DNA of 64,000 bases from assembly GCA_027019165.1 (NCBI GenBank), contig JALUXC010000003.1:186001-250000 (forward strand), given 5' to 3'. Below the pieces are notes generated by a model that searched no databases, was not told the DNA's origin, and saw only the letters and a list, made by a program, of their open reading frames with translations. Made by a program: the position numbers and the translations under genes. Shown in pieces: positions 35,127 to 43,779 of the stretch. This stretch comes from Pseudophaeobacter sp. (GTDB lineage: Bacteria; Pseudomonadota; Alphaproteobacteria; Rhodobacterales; Rhodobacteraceae). Each line of letters begins with the position of its first letter. The first letter of the stretch is position 1.

Positions 35127-36047
35127 ATGCCTCGATTCTTGAGGGAATTTTTCAATCGCAACGGCGTCGGCATGGGTTCGTTGATGCTGGGTCTGGTCCT
35201 CTTTTGGACCGTGGGCCTGATTATCCTGCCGCAGCTGTCGATGCTCGACTTCTCGTTCCGCCCCAACCTGCCGCCGCCAGAAATCGGCGGGCCAAAGGAT
35301 GTTTATACGGTCGAGAACTACAAATACCTGATCTTTGGCCCCGAAGGTGGCAGCCAGGACTATAACGCGGTCGATCTGCGGGTGTTCTACCGGACCCTGA
35401 TCGCAGCGGTGTTTGTGACGCTGTTCAACCTCGTCCTGTGTTATCCGATCGCCTATTATCTGGCGCAGACCAAGGGCAACCACATCCGCATTTTTGCTCT
35501 GATGCTGATCATCCCCTACTGGATCAACGAGATCCTGCGCGCCTTTGCCCTGCGGATCATCTTTGGTGAAACCGGGGTTCTGAACAACGCATTGGTGGGC
35601 CTCGGGATTTTCGACACGCCCTTTGATTTCATCCGCAACGACATCGCGCTTTATGCGGGTCTTGGATATGCTTACATCCTTCTGATGATCTTCCCGATCT
35701 ACAACGTGATCGAGAGCCTTGATCGCAACCAGATCGAGGCGGCGCGCGACATGGGCGCGAGCTGGACCAAGATCCACCGCCGCGTGGTCATTCCTTACGC
35801 CAAACCGGGGATCAGTTCCGGCTGCACCATGGTCTTCATGCTGTCGGCAGGTGCGCTGGCCGCGCCGCAGATCCTGGGCGGGCCGTCGTCCCTTTGGTTC
35901 ACGCAGCTGATCTACCAGCAGTTCAACGACAACAGCGACTGGCCACAGGGCGCAGCCTACGCGGTTGTTCTGCTGGTCACCTGTATCCTCTTGGTTCTGG
36001 CAGTGATGCGTCTCTTCAAGGTCAACATGGGGGATATTGGCAAATGA
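35127..36047 (+). CDS. potB: ABC transporter permease (PotB-like)
   Basis: The 306-residue permease has six membrane helices and the binding-protein-dependent transport signature EAARDMGASWTKIHRRVVIPYAKPG near residue 205, the EAA loop that docks the ATPase. A periplasmic insertion of about 60 residues (FRPNLPPPEIGGPKDVYTVENYKYL) follows the first helix, as in PotB. AGGAGG lies before ATG 35127. Its TGA overlaps the next permease's ATG (ATGA, 36044-36047). Confidence 0.9.
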   Translation: MPRFLREFFNRNGVGMGSLMLGLVLFWTVGLIILPQLSMLDFSFRPNLPPPEIGGPKDVYTVENYKYLIFGPEGGSQDYNAVDLRVFYRTLIAAVFVTLFNLVLCYPIAYYLAQTKGNHIRIFALMLIIPYWINEILRAFALRIIFGETGVLNNALVGLGIFDTPFDFIRNDIALYAGLGYAYILLMIFPIYNVIESLDRNQIEAARDMGASWTKIHRRVVIPYAKPGISSGCTMVFMLSAGALAAPQILGGPSSLWFTQLIYQQFNDNSDWPQGAAYAVVLLVTCILLVLAVMRLFKVNMGDIGK

Positions 36048-37309
36048 AGTCTTTCTCCTTCATGCGTGTCAGCATCTGGGTCTATCTGGCGATCTTCTTC
36101 GCCTATCTCCTGGGCCCTCTGGTGATCATGTCGATCACCGCCTTCAACAGCCCCGAGTTCCCCCGCGCGACCCCGTGGGAGTGCCTGACCTTCGAGTGGT
36201 TCGCAGCGCTGTTCCAGGACGAGCGGATCCTCAACGGGATCAAGAACTCGATCCTGGTGGGGGCGGGCACGGTGGTGCTGTCGGTCGCCATGGGGCTGGC
36301 GGGGGCCTTGATGCTCACCCAGATCTGGCCGAAACTGCGCGCGACCTACTACACCATCATCATCGCGCCGATCCTCATTCCCGGCGTCGTCATCGGTATC
36401 TCGACGCTGGTGTTCTGGGACCGGATCAACCGGATGGTGGGGCTGGGGGCTGACAGTTTCCTGTCGAACGGGCTGTTCCTGACGGTGATTGGCCAGTCCA
36501 CCTTTATCGCGAGCTATTGCATGCTGGTCCTGGTGGCGCGCCTGCAGCGCTATGACACCGCCCTGACCGAGGCGGCGCTGGACCTTGGCGCCACCCATGC
36601 GCAGGCGTTCCGCAAGGTGCTGCTCCCGTTCATGAAACCGGCAATTGCCTCGGCGGCCGTTCTGGCCTTTCTCGCCAGTTTCGAGAACTACAACACCACC
36701 ACCTTTACCTTTGGCGAATACCCGACGCTGACGATCGAGCTGGCGCAAAAGGTCCGCTATGGCATCACGCCCGCGATCTCGGCTCTGGCTTTTATCATCG
36801 TGGTGCTCACGGTCTTTGCCGCGCTGTTCAACGAGGCCAACATCCGCCGCAAGGATCTGGTCGCGGCAGCGCGCAAGGATGCTACGGTGGAGGAACTCGA
36901 AAGCGGCAAGTTCCGCGTTCCGGGTTTCCTCAGTTCCAACTGGGCGGCGGTTGCCTTGGTCGTGATGGCCTGCGCCACGGTTGTGGTGGTGGGTACCGCC
37001 ACGGTCTACAGCCCCGCACAATGCATCGCCAATGTGCAAGAGCAAAAGCGCATCGAGACCGAGCTGCGCATCCAGGAGCTACGCCAGCGCCGCGCCGAGG
37101 AAGCCGCCCGCAAGGCAGCAGAAGAAGCCGAAACCGCCCCGAAACCGCAGGCAGCGCCTTCGGACAACAACTCCGGCTTTGGCGGGGTCTTCAGCCCCAA
37201 CACCCTGACCGGTGAGGGTGAAGAAGAAAGCAAGGCGCCCGAAGCGGAGGACAACAGCAACTCCGGCTTTGGCAATGTCTTTGCCCCGAGTACGCTGAGC
37301 GGTGACTGA
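36044..37309 (+). CDS. potC: ABC transporter permease (PotC-like) with an extra membrane helix and duplicated C-terminal motif
   Basis: Residues 1-265 are an ordinary PotC-type permease with the EAA loop EAALDLGATHAQAFRKVLLP (177-196). Unlike typical PotC, which ends near 260-290 residues, the 421-residue protein continues: a linker, an added membrane helix (about 300-322), a charged helical or coiled-coil stretch (333-363), a Pro/Ala linker and two copies of a 16-residue motif, NSGFGGVFSPNTLTGE (376-391) and NSGFGNVFAPSTLSGD (406-421). The frame is continuous to one stop. The tail's role is unknown; tethering or regulation is a guess. Confidence 0.88.
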   Translation: MKSFSFMRVSIWVYLAIFFAYLLGPLVIMSITAFNSPEFPRATPWECLTFEWFAALFQDERILNGIKNSILVGAGTVVLSVAMGLAGALMLTQIWPKLRATYYTIIIAPILIPGVVIGISTLVFWDRINRMVGLGADSFLSNGLFLTVIGQSTFIASYCMLVLVARLQRYDTALTEAALDLGATHAQAFRKVLLPFMKPAIASAAVLAFLASFENYNTTTFTFGEYPTLTIELAQKVRYGITPAISALAFIIVVLTVFAALFNEANIRRKDLVAAARKDATVEELESGKFRVPGFLSSNWAAVALVVMACATVVVVGTATVYSPAQCIANVQEQKRIETELRIQELRQRRAEEAARKAAEEAETAPKPQAAPSDNNSGFGGVFSPNTLTGEGEEESKAPEAEDNSNSGFGNVFAPSTLSGD

Positions 37310-37327
37310 CCTCGGCTAGAGGAAATG

Positions 37328-37357
37328 AAAAGGCGGCCCTAGGTGGGGCCGTCTTTT
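37328..37357. terminator. Bidirectional terminator after potC
   Basis: A 12-bp stem with one G-U pair, GAAAAGGCGGCCC side against GGGGCCGTCTTTT side, with a TAGGTG loop. Flanking A and T runs give a U tract on both strands, so it can end both the pot operon and the convergent gene at 37407-38108. Confidence 0.8.
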
Positions 37358-37406
37358 GTCCCTGTAGTCAAAACCGACTAGAAACCGGCATTTGGCGGAG
37401 AGGCCT

Positions 37407-38108
37407 CTACTTCATCCCGACAAAGTATCCTTCGTATTCTAGCTTTCCGCGCATTCCTTCCGGGTTCTCCACCGCAGTTTGATACCGGAACAGCTCAAAA
37501 CCCTCACATTGTTCTACTCCGATCAGTTCAATGGAGACGCCATCGAGCCCGCCTCCGCGGATGAATTTGGGGAGATAGTAATAGTTGCTGTACTCGTGTT
37601 TGCCTTCCTTGAATTCCTTGATCCGCTCATGTCCCAAGCGGCCATTGCGAAGTGCGGTTGTATCGGCGCCGTTCACGACCGCAACAACGTAGGAGAGTTC
37701 TGGTCCACCGGAATTCCCCTTGGCAAATGCAGGGATGCAGTTCTTCGGAATTGTTATGTCCGGGTTTTCAGGGGGGCTGACAGATGAGGAATAGAAATCC
37801 CTGCACATGGGAATATCTCCGGAAGGCCAGTTGGCCCAGGAAGCTTTTCTTTCGGTTCCAACGACTTGGACTGTATTGGTGGTGAACATGCAGGGTGTCT
37901 CATCCATCGACCAATAGATGTTATCCGCCGAACCCGAAGTTCGTGATGGAAAGGAAAGTGCCGCATCCAGTGCCAACGCCTGAACTGCCGAGTAACTGTA
38001 CGATTTTGTGCGCTTCTGGACTCCTAGTTCATCAAAGTGCGCGTTGAAGCGGTTAATGCCAAAGCCGCAAAGCAATACGATGCTCATGATGACAAGCATA
38101 AATCGCAT
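37407..38108 (-). CDS. Unrecognised exported or membrane-anchored hypothetical protein
   Basis: I do not recognise this 233-residue protein. It begins with a signal peptide or N-terminal anchor (MRFMLVIMSIVLLCGFGINRF). The mature part has about five cysteines (positions near 93, 112, 134, 212) and aromatic-rich segments (SNYYYLPKF), suggesting a secreted or periplasmic beta-rich protein. GGAG lies 10 bases before ATG 38108. The DNA is visibly more A+T-rich than its neighbours and codon use is less GC-biased at third positions, consistent with recent acquisition. It is a single gene between two operons. Confidence 0.65.
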   Translation of the reverse strand: MRFMLVIMSIVLLCGFGINRFNAHFDELGVQKRTKSYSYSAVQALALDAALSFPSRTSGSADNIYWSMDETPCMFTTNTVQVVGTERKASWANWPSGDIPMCRDFYSSSVSPPENPDITIPKNCIPAFAKGNSGGPELSYVVAVVNGADTTALRNGRLGHERIKEFKEGKHEYSNYYYLPKFIRGGGLDGVSIELIGVEQCEGFELFRYQTAVENPEGMRGKLEYEGYFVGMK

Positions 38109-38264
38109 ATTTCAAATCTCCATCGAATGGTTTGGATGTCAAAAGGTAGCCGTCGAAGATCAGTTCTCTGAACGGCCTTACTAAAAGTGCGGCCAAGTCT
38201 GTCACAAACGTGATGGTCCAGACAATGCAGCTATTCCTGAAACATACAGGATGCGTGCAGACGC

Positions 38265-39038
38265 TCACCCCACCCGGCTCAGCCCCATACCACCCGGCAC
38301 CGTCACCGGCGGGCCGGACCAGTCCATGCCCTCGGGCAGGCGGTCGGTGATGAAATGGTCCATCGCATCGAACCCCGCAACGCGGTGTGCTGCGGTCCGG
38401 CCCCATTTGCTGTGATCGGCGACCAGCAGCATTTGCCGGGCGCTGGCGCGGATGGCGTTGCTGACCTCGGCGTCGAATTGTTTGAAATCAAGGATGCCAA
38501 ACGCAGGATCCAGCGCGCCTGCGCCGATCACGCCGAAATCCGCAACGAACCGGCGGTAGCCCTCCAGCACCTGCGCGCCCACCAGATCCCGGTCCTCGGG
38601 GCGCAGCTGGCCGGCCACCACATGCACATCGCAAGAGGGCGCGTTGCACATCAGGCGCGCCACTTCGAGGTTGTTGGTTACGATGGTGATGTCCGGCGTC
38701 TGAACCAGCGCCTCGGCCACGTATTGCACCGTGGTTCCGATGCCCAACAGCACGGTTGACCCTTCCGGGATCATTGCCGCCGCAGCCGCCGCAATGGCGC
38801 GCTTGCGGTCTTCATTGAGGGTCGAGCGGACATGGAAGTTAAGGTTCAGCGGGTTCGAGGGCGGCGCCACCCCGCCATGAACCCGTCGCGCCAGACCCTG
38901 ATCGCACAGGTCATTGATGTCGCGGCGGATCGTCTGGGTGGCGACACCGAAATCGCTGGCCAGTTCGTTGATGGACTGCTGGCCCGAGGCGCGCAGCTGC
39001 TCCATGATCTGGCGTTGACGGTCGTTAAGGTCGCTCAT
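38265..39038 (-). CDS. DeoR/GlpR-family repressor at the end of the ugp operon
   Basis: The 257-residue DeoR-type regulator has the helix-turn-helix NDRQRQIMEQLRASGQQSINELASDFGVATQTIRRDINDL and RRVHGGVA, then a sensor domain with VLLGIGTTVQYVAEAL, IVTNNLEVARLM and VADHSKWGR. In GlpR this domain binds glycerol-3-phosphate, the compound the adjoining operon imports and generates. ATG 39038 begins the helix-turn-helix. It is 46 bases after the HAD gene and likely the last gene of the operon. The palindromes upstream of ugpB are the probable binding sites. Confidence 0.88.
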   Translation of the reverse strand: MSDLNDRQRQIMEQLRASGQQSINELASDFGVATQTIRRDINDLCDQGLARRVHGGVAPPSNPLNLNFHVRSTLNEDRKRAIAAAAAAMIPEGSTVLLGIGTTVQYVAEALVQTPDITIVTNNLEVARLMCNAPSCDVHVVAGQLRPEDRDLVGAQVLEGYRRFVADFGVIGAGALDPAFGILDFKQFDAEVSNAIRASARQMLLVADHSKWGRTAAHRVAGFDAMDHFITDRLPEGMDWSGPPVTVPGGMGLSRVG

Positions 39039-39084
39039 TCTGGCTTCCGTTCCTGCTGTCGCCGCCTGGTCTTTCCCGTTCGGA

Positions 39085-39978
39085 TTAGATCGACGGCGCG
39101 ATCCAATCCGGGACAATTCCGCTGCGCGCGATGAACTTTGAAACATCGTGACCGGCGAACAACCCGTGCGCTGTGATCAGGGCAGTGTTCCAGCCCTGCG
39201 CCTGCGCCCCTAGCACATCGGTGTGCAGCGTGTCGCCAACCATGGTGATCTTTTGCGGCTCTATGTGGCAAAGACGCGCCTGCGCCGCCGCATAAACAGA
39301 CGGAAAGGGCTTGCCATGAAACACCGGGGCTATGCCAAGGCGATCCTGCAGGGCGTGCGCATAGTAGCCCGGCTCCAGCGTCAGACCGGTCTCGCGGGGC
39401 GCGACAAGGTCCGGGTTGGCTACCACAACAGGGCGGGCACGGCGCTTAAGGCTGTCTTCCAGAAGGCTTTGCCGGTGGGGCGTCCAATCGGAGGTGCTGA
39501 GCAGCAGGAAAGCATCGGCACTGTCGTAAACCTCTGCGTCATCCCCGAGCGCCATGGCCTCTACCGTCAGCTCTTCAGGAAGAAAGTCTGGCGGGGCCAT
39601 GACGCCCCACGTGCCCTCTGGGGCAACATCTGTCAGGCAGGTCTCGCAGATTTCGCGGCTTGAGATGATCTCATCGCTGGTGAAGTCAAAGCCGAGACGG
39701 GCGAACTTTTCTTTGGTCTGAGCGCGTGTGAAACTGGCGGCATTGGTCAGCACCAAAAGCGATTTTCCAGCCGCGCGCAACTCGGCCACGCGCTCATGCG
39801 CGCCGGGGATCGGGCGGTCGCCGACGTTCAGAACCCCGTAGGCATCAAAGACAAAGGCATCCGACTGGTCGAGCAGCTGGTGCAGGCCTGCAATCGGCTT
39901 GGCCCGCCCCCTATGACAGCTGGCAGGCAGGCGGTCGCGGATTTCTTCGTACCGGGTGAAGGCCGCTTCGGGGGTCAT
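39085..39978 (-). CDS. HAD-superfamily subfamily IIA hydrolase
   Basis: The 297-residue HAD phosphatase is of the TIGR01459-like group. Motif I is FVFDAYGVLNVG with nucleophile Asp45; the +2 acid/base Asp is replaced by Tyr47, as is common in this group. LVLTNAASF is motif II, and GKPFPSVYAAA and MVGDTLHTDVLGA are motifs III and IV. Its 4-base overlap with ugpQ and place in the ugp operon suggest dephosphorylation of glycerol-3-phosphate or a related ester, but this is inferred from context. Confidence 0.85.
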   Translation of the reverse strand: MTPEAAFTRYEEIRDRLPASCHRGRAKPIAGLHQLLDQSDAFVFDAYGVLNVGDRPIPGAHERVAELRAAGKSLLVLTNAASFTRAQTKEKFARLGFDFTSDEIISSREICETCLTDVAPEGTWGVMAPPDFLPEELTVEAMALGDDAEVYDSADAFLLLSTSDWTPHRQSLLEDSLKRRARPVVVANPDLVAPRETGLTLEPGYYAHALQDRLGIAPVFHGKPFPSVYAAAQARLCHIEPQKITMVGDTLHTDVLGAQAQGWNTALITAHGLFAGHDVSKFIARSGIVPDWIAPSI

Positions 39979-40877
39979 GGCTTTGCGGTCCCCTCAGCCA
40001 GCAGGCCCTCACGCAGGTGCACGGCCATGGCAGGATCGTCGGTGATCACCCCGTCCACATCCGCAGCAAGGCCTTTGCGAATGGCTTCTTCACCGCGCAG
40101 GGTCCAGACCATGACCTCAAGGTCAAGCTCTCGTGCAAGGGCGCGGTGCTCAGGCGTCAGCTCCCAGAACAGCGGGCTCCAGACCGTGGCGTCCTGATCG
40201 GCCAACTGGCGCAGCATCTCTTCGGGATCTGCGCTGGCGCCGTCCAGCCAGGGAGAGCCCACGAATAGGTTGCCGCTGGGGTGGATGGTCTTGCTCAAGG
40301 TCAGGTGCGAGCGGCGAAACGCCGGCGCAACCCGCCGCGCCGCCGTCAGGATCTGCCAGTTGAAGGCGTGGATCAGGCAAACGTCAGTGGTGCCGGTTGC
40401 ATCAATCACCTCTACAACCGCGCGCACAAAATCATCGGGGTCGGGTTCTGCGCTGTCGGTGGGGTCGTGTTTGAGTTCTACCAGTACATCCACCGGGCGG
40501 CCTGCCTTGGAAACAAGGTCGAGCACCTCCGAGAGGCGCGGAATGCGCGTGCCGCGCAACTCCTGCTGATTGGGGTGCTTCTTGGCATACTCCGATCCCG
40601 GCCGGATACCACCCACGTCAAAGGCGGAAAGTTCCGCGTAGGTGAGGCCGCGCACATCCGGGCCTTCCTTAGTCAGGAAGGCGCCACCGGCATCCCGCGT
40701 GGTGTCGGCGAGCAGGCGGTGATTATGGGTGACAACAGGCACGCCATCTCTGGTCAAGAGCACATCCAGTTCGATGCCATCTGCACCGCTTGCAATGGTG
40801 TGCTCAAACCCCTCCAGCGTGTTTTCGGGGAAAACATCCGGCGCGCCGCGATGACCAAATATTTTGGGCGGTTTCAT
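39975..40877 (-). CDS. ugpQ: Glycerophosphodiester phosphodiesterase
   Basis: The 300-residue GDPD-family enzyme hydrolyses glycerophosphodiesters to glycerol-3-phosphate and an alcohol. The start IFGHRGAPDVFPENTLEGF carries the catalytic HRG and PEN motifs, GADGIELDVLLTRDGVPVVTHN carries the metal-binding E-x-D and second His, and VELKHDP another metal ligand. No signal peptide is seen, so it is cytoplasmic like E. coli UgpQ and acts on diesters brought in by UgpBAEC. It follows ugpC by 9 bases and overlaps the HAD gene by 4. Confidence 0.94.
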   Translation of the reverse strand: MKPPKIFGHRGAPDVFPENTLEGFEHTIASGADGIELDVLLTRDGVPVVTHNHRLLADTTRDAGGAFLTKEGPDVRGLTYAELSAFDVGGIRPGSEYAKKHPNQQELRGTRIPRLSEVLDLVSKAGRPVDVLVELKHDPTDSAEPDPDDFVRAVVEVIDATGTTDVCLIHAFNWQILTAARRVAPAFRRSHLTLSKTIHPSGNLFVGSPWLDGASADPEEMLRQLADQDATVWSPLFWELTPEHRALARELDLEVMVWTLRGEEAIRKGLAADVDGVITDDPAMAVHLREGLLAEGTAKP

Positions 40878-40886
40878 CGCGGTTTC

Positions 40887-41966
40887 CTAGTTCAAGCGTT
40901 GCCCGGTGGACAAATCGAAAAGATGCAGCTGATCGGCAGCGCAGCCGAGTTCCAGGATTTCGCCGCTGCCATGCTGCTGCACGCCCGACAGGCGCACCGC
41001 CAGCGGCACGGTTGTTCCGGAAACCTTGCCATGCACGACGGTGTCTGCGCCCAGTTGTTCGACGAAATCGACCACCAGATGGAACTGCGCTGCGCCAGAG
41101 GCATCCGGCGACAGGTGTTCGGGGCGGATGCCCATTGCGATCCTGGCGCCTGCTGTTGCGGGGATCTCATCGGCAAAGCGGATATCCCGGCTGCCATCAA
41201 CCAGGAGGCCGCGGCGATCCTCGGTCACGGTGCCCTCGACCACGTTCATGGCTGGGCTGCCGATGAAATCGGCGACGAACCGGCTGGCCGGGCGCAGGTA
41301 CAGATCCATTGGCGTGCCGATCTGCTCGACCCGGCCTGCGTTCATGATGATGATCCGGTCAGCAAGGCTCATCGCTTCGACCTGATCGTGGGTCACATAG
41401 ATGAAGGTGGCGCCAAGGCGCTGGTGCAGGGCCTTCAATTCGGCCCTGAGCTGGGTGCGCAGCTTGGCGTCGAGGTTCGAAAGGGGTTCGTCAAACAGGA
41501 ACACCTTGGGATCGCGCACGATGGCGCGGCCCATGGCGACCCGCTGGCGCTGACCGCCTGAAAGCTGTGCGGGCTTGCGGTCCAGATACTCTTCCAGCCG
41601 CAGGGTGCGGGCGGCCTCGGCGATCCGCTCGGCGATCTGGTCCTTGGGCAGGCCCTCGTTCTTCAGGCCATATTCCATATTCCCCCGCACCGACATATGC
41701 GGGTAAAGCGCATAGTTCTGGAACACCATGGCAATGTCGCGCTCGCCCGGCTCAAGGTCGTTCACGCGGCGCTCGCCGATCTGCAGATCGCCGCTGGTGA
41801 TGCTTTCAAGCCCCGCAATCATCCGCAGGATGGTGGACTTGCCGCAGCCAGATGGGCCGACCAGCACGATGAACTCTCCATCTGCGATATCCACGTTGAC
41901 GTCGGACACGGCGGTGACACCGCCCGGATAGATCTTGCCCAGGGATTTGATGTTGAGAGTAGCCAT
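40887..41966 (-). CDS. ugpC: sn-Glycerol-3-phosphate ABC transporter ATP-binding protein
   Basis: The 359-residue ATPase of the UgpC/MalK type shows Walker A GPSGCGKSTILRMIAG, signature LSGGQRQRVAMGRAI, Walker B VFLFDEPLSNLDAKLR and switch THDQVEAMSLADR, followed by a TOBE regulatory domain with MGIRPEHLSPDA. ATG 41966 directly follows the ugpE stop (TAAATG). It energizes the UgpAE permease. Confidence 0.94.
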   Translation of the reverse strand: MATLNIKSLGKIYPGGVTAVSDVNVDIADGEFIVLVGPSGCGKSTILRMIAGLESITSGDLQIGERRVNDLEPGERDIAMVFQNYALYPHMSVRGNMEYGLKNEGLPKDQIAERIAEAARTLRLEEYLDRKPAQLSGGQRQRVAMGRAIVRDPKVFLFDEPLSNLDAKLRTQLRAELKALHQRLGATFIYVTHDQVEAMSLADRIIIMNAGRVEQIGTPMDLYLRPASRFVADFIGSPAMNVVEGTVTEDRRGLLVDGSRDIRFADEIPATAGARIAMGIRPEHLSPDASGAAQFHLVVDFVEQLGADTVVHGKVSGTTVPLAVRLSGVQQHGSGEILELGCAADQLHLFDLSTGQRLN

Positions 41967-42815
41967 TTATTTCTCGCTTTCGACCAGCCCTTTGACAAAG
42001 AGCTTTTGCATTAGAACGACGACCAGAACCGGAGGGATCATGGCAAGGACGGCGGTGCCCATGATGTAGTGCCAGACCGGCAGCGCCTCGCCCGAGTTGA
42101 CCATGCGCTGGATGCCCATGACGACCGTGTAGAGGCTTTCGTCGGTGGTGATCAGCAGCGGCCAGAGATACTGGTTCCAGCCGTAGATAAAGAGGATGAT
42201 GAAGAGAGCCGCGATATTGGTGCGCGACAGCGGCAGAAGGATATCCTTGAAAAAGCGGATCGGCCCTGCGCGGTCGATGCGGGCGGCCTCGACCAGCTCA
42301 TCCGGGATGGTGAGGAAGAACTGGCGGAACAGGAAGGTTGCCGTGGCCGAAGCGATCAGCGGCACGGTGAGGCCCGCATAGGTGTTCAAAAGGCCCATTT
42401 TCACCACCACATCGAATGTGGGCAGGATCCGCACTTCGACGGGCAGCATCAGGGTGACGAAGATCATCCAGAAGAAACCCATGCGGAAGGGAAAGCGGAA
42501 ATAGACGATGGCATAGGCCGACAGGATCGAGATGACGATTTTGCCAAAGGTGATGACCAGAGCCATGATGGCGCTGTTGAACATCATCATGCCGATGGGC
42601 ACGCCGCCTGCCTCGGGCAGACCACCCGCCAGTAGCTGCGAATAGTTCTCCCAGGCCTGATCACCGAACCACAGGGGAATGGGCGATTGCGACAGGGCGC
42701 CGGGGCCGTGGGTCGAGGCGACAAGCGCCATCCAGACCGGGAAGCACAGGAACACCACACCAACGATCAGGATCGCATGGGTGAGGAACGTCAGAATGGG
42801 GCGATTTTCGACCAT
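41967..42815 (-). CDS. ugpE: sn-Glycerol-3-phosphate ABC transporter permease
   Basis: The 282-residue permease has six hydrophobic segments and a recognizable EAA-type loop [25 protein letters not shown]. The UgpE-like opening LTHAILIVGVVFLCFPVWMALVAST is present. It shares one base with the ugpA stop (TGATG) and abuts ugpC. Confidence 0.93.
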   Translation of the reverse strand: MVENRPILTFLTHAILIVGVVFLCFPVWMALVASTHGPGALSQSPIPLWFGDQAWENYSQLLAGGLPEAGGVPIGMMMFNSAIMALVITFGKIVISILSAYAIVYFRFPFRMGFFWMIFVTLMLPVEVRILPTFDVVVKMGLLNTYAGLTVPLIASATATFLFRQFFLTIPDELVEAARIDRAGPIRFFKDILLPLSRTNIAALFIILFIYGWNQYLWPLLITTDESLYTVVMGIQRMVNSGEALPVWHYIMGTAVLAMIPPVLVVVLMQKLFVKGLVESEK

Positions 42816-43696
42816 CAGTATTGCACCTTGCGCTCGACGTAACGGAATTGGATGAAGGTCATCAGGATCACCATGCCCATCAGGATCACCGACTGCGCGG
42901 CCGAGGATCCGTAGTCCTGCCCGATAAAGCCGGTGTTGTAGACCCGGAACACCAGGATCGAGGTCGCATCGGCCGGACCGCCCTCGGTGGTGGCGTGGAT
43001 CAGGGCGAAGGTGTCAAAGAAGGCGTAGACGAGGTTCACGACCAGAAGGAAGAAGGTCGTGGGCGTCAAAAGCGGGAAGGTGATCGACCAGAAGCGGCGG
43101 ATCGGGCCTGCGCGGTCAATGGCGGCGGCCTCGATCAGGGATTTGGGGATCGATTGCAGACCAGCCAGGAAAAAGAGGAAGTTATAGCTCACCTGTTTCC
43201 AGGCGGCGGCGACCACGACCAGCAAAAGCGCCTGATCGCCGTTCACATAGTGGTTCCACTCGACCCCGATGCCTTTCAGCCAATAGGCCACGATGCCAAG
43301 TGATGGGTTCATCAGGAAGTACCAGATCACACCGGCCAGTGCGGGCGCGACCGCGTAGGGCCAGATCAACAGCGTGCGATAGCTGGTTGCCGCCTTGATC
43401 GCGCGGTTGGCCGCCACCGCCAGCAAGAGCGAAATCGCCATGGCTAGGAAAGCCACCGAAAAGCCAAAGATCAGCGTGGTGCGGAAGGACTTCAGGTAGC
43501 CCGGATCGCGGAACAGCTCGTAGTAATTCTCAAGCCAGACCCATTCGCGCGAAAACCCGAAGGCGTCCTCAATGAAGAACGAGCTTTCGAGCGCCTGATA
43601 GGAGGGCCAGAAGAAGAAGGCGACGGTGATCGCGATTTGCGGCAGCACCAACATGTAGGGCAGCAGCTTTGAGCGGAAGACGACACGCTTTTGCAC
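42815..43696 (-). CDS. ugpA: sn-Glycerol-3-phosphate ABC transporter permease
   Basis: The 293-residue permease has the UgpA pattern [30 protein letters not shown] at the N-terminus and the EAA loop [25 protein letters not shown] near residue 200. The start is GTG 43696; no better ATG exists before the first helix. It lies downstream of a strong stem-loop that separates it from ugpB, so it is probably made at a lower level than the binding protein. Confidence 0.92.
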   Translation of the reverse strand: MQKRVVFRSKLLPYMLVLPQIAITVAFFFWPSYQALESSFFIEDAFGFSREWVWLENYYELFRDPGYLKSFRTTLIFGFSVAFLAMAISLLLAVAANRAIKAATSYRTLLIWPYAVAPALAGVIWYFLMNPSLGIVAYWLKGIGVEWNHYVNGDQALLLVVVAAAWKQVSYNFLFFLAGLQSIPKSLIEAAAIDRAGPIRRFWSITFPLLTPTTFFLLVVNLVYAFFDTFALIHATTEGGPADATSILVFRVYNTGFIGQDYGSSAAQSVILMGMVILMTFIQFRYVERKVQY

Positions 43697-43731
43697 GGGC
43701 AGGAACCTTTGGGGGGATCGTGGTCAAAAAG

Positions 43732-43755
43732 GGGAGGTCCCGGCGGGGACCTCCC
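43732..43755 (-). terminator. Attenuator/terminator hairpin between ugpB and ugpA
   Basis: A perfect 10-bp stem GGGAGGTCCC/GGGACCTCCC with a 4-base loop lies 24 bases after the ugpB stop. On the minus strand it is followed by C and five T residues, so it looks like a genuine intrinsic terminator that would be only partly read through. Confidence 0.8.
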
Positions 43756-43779
43756 AATAAAGCCAACAGGTGGGGATGA

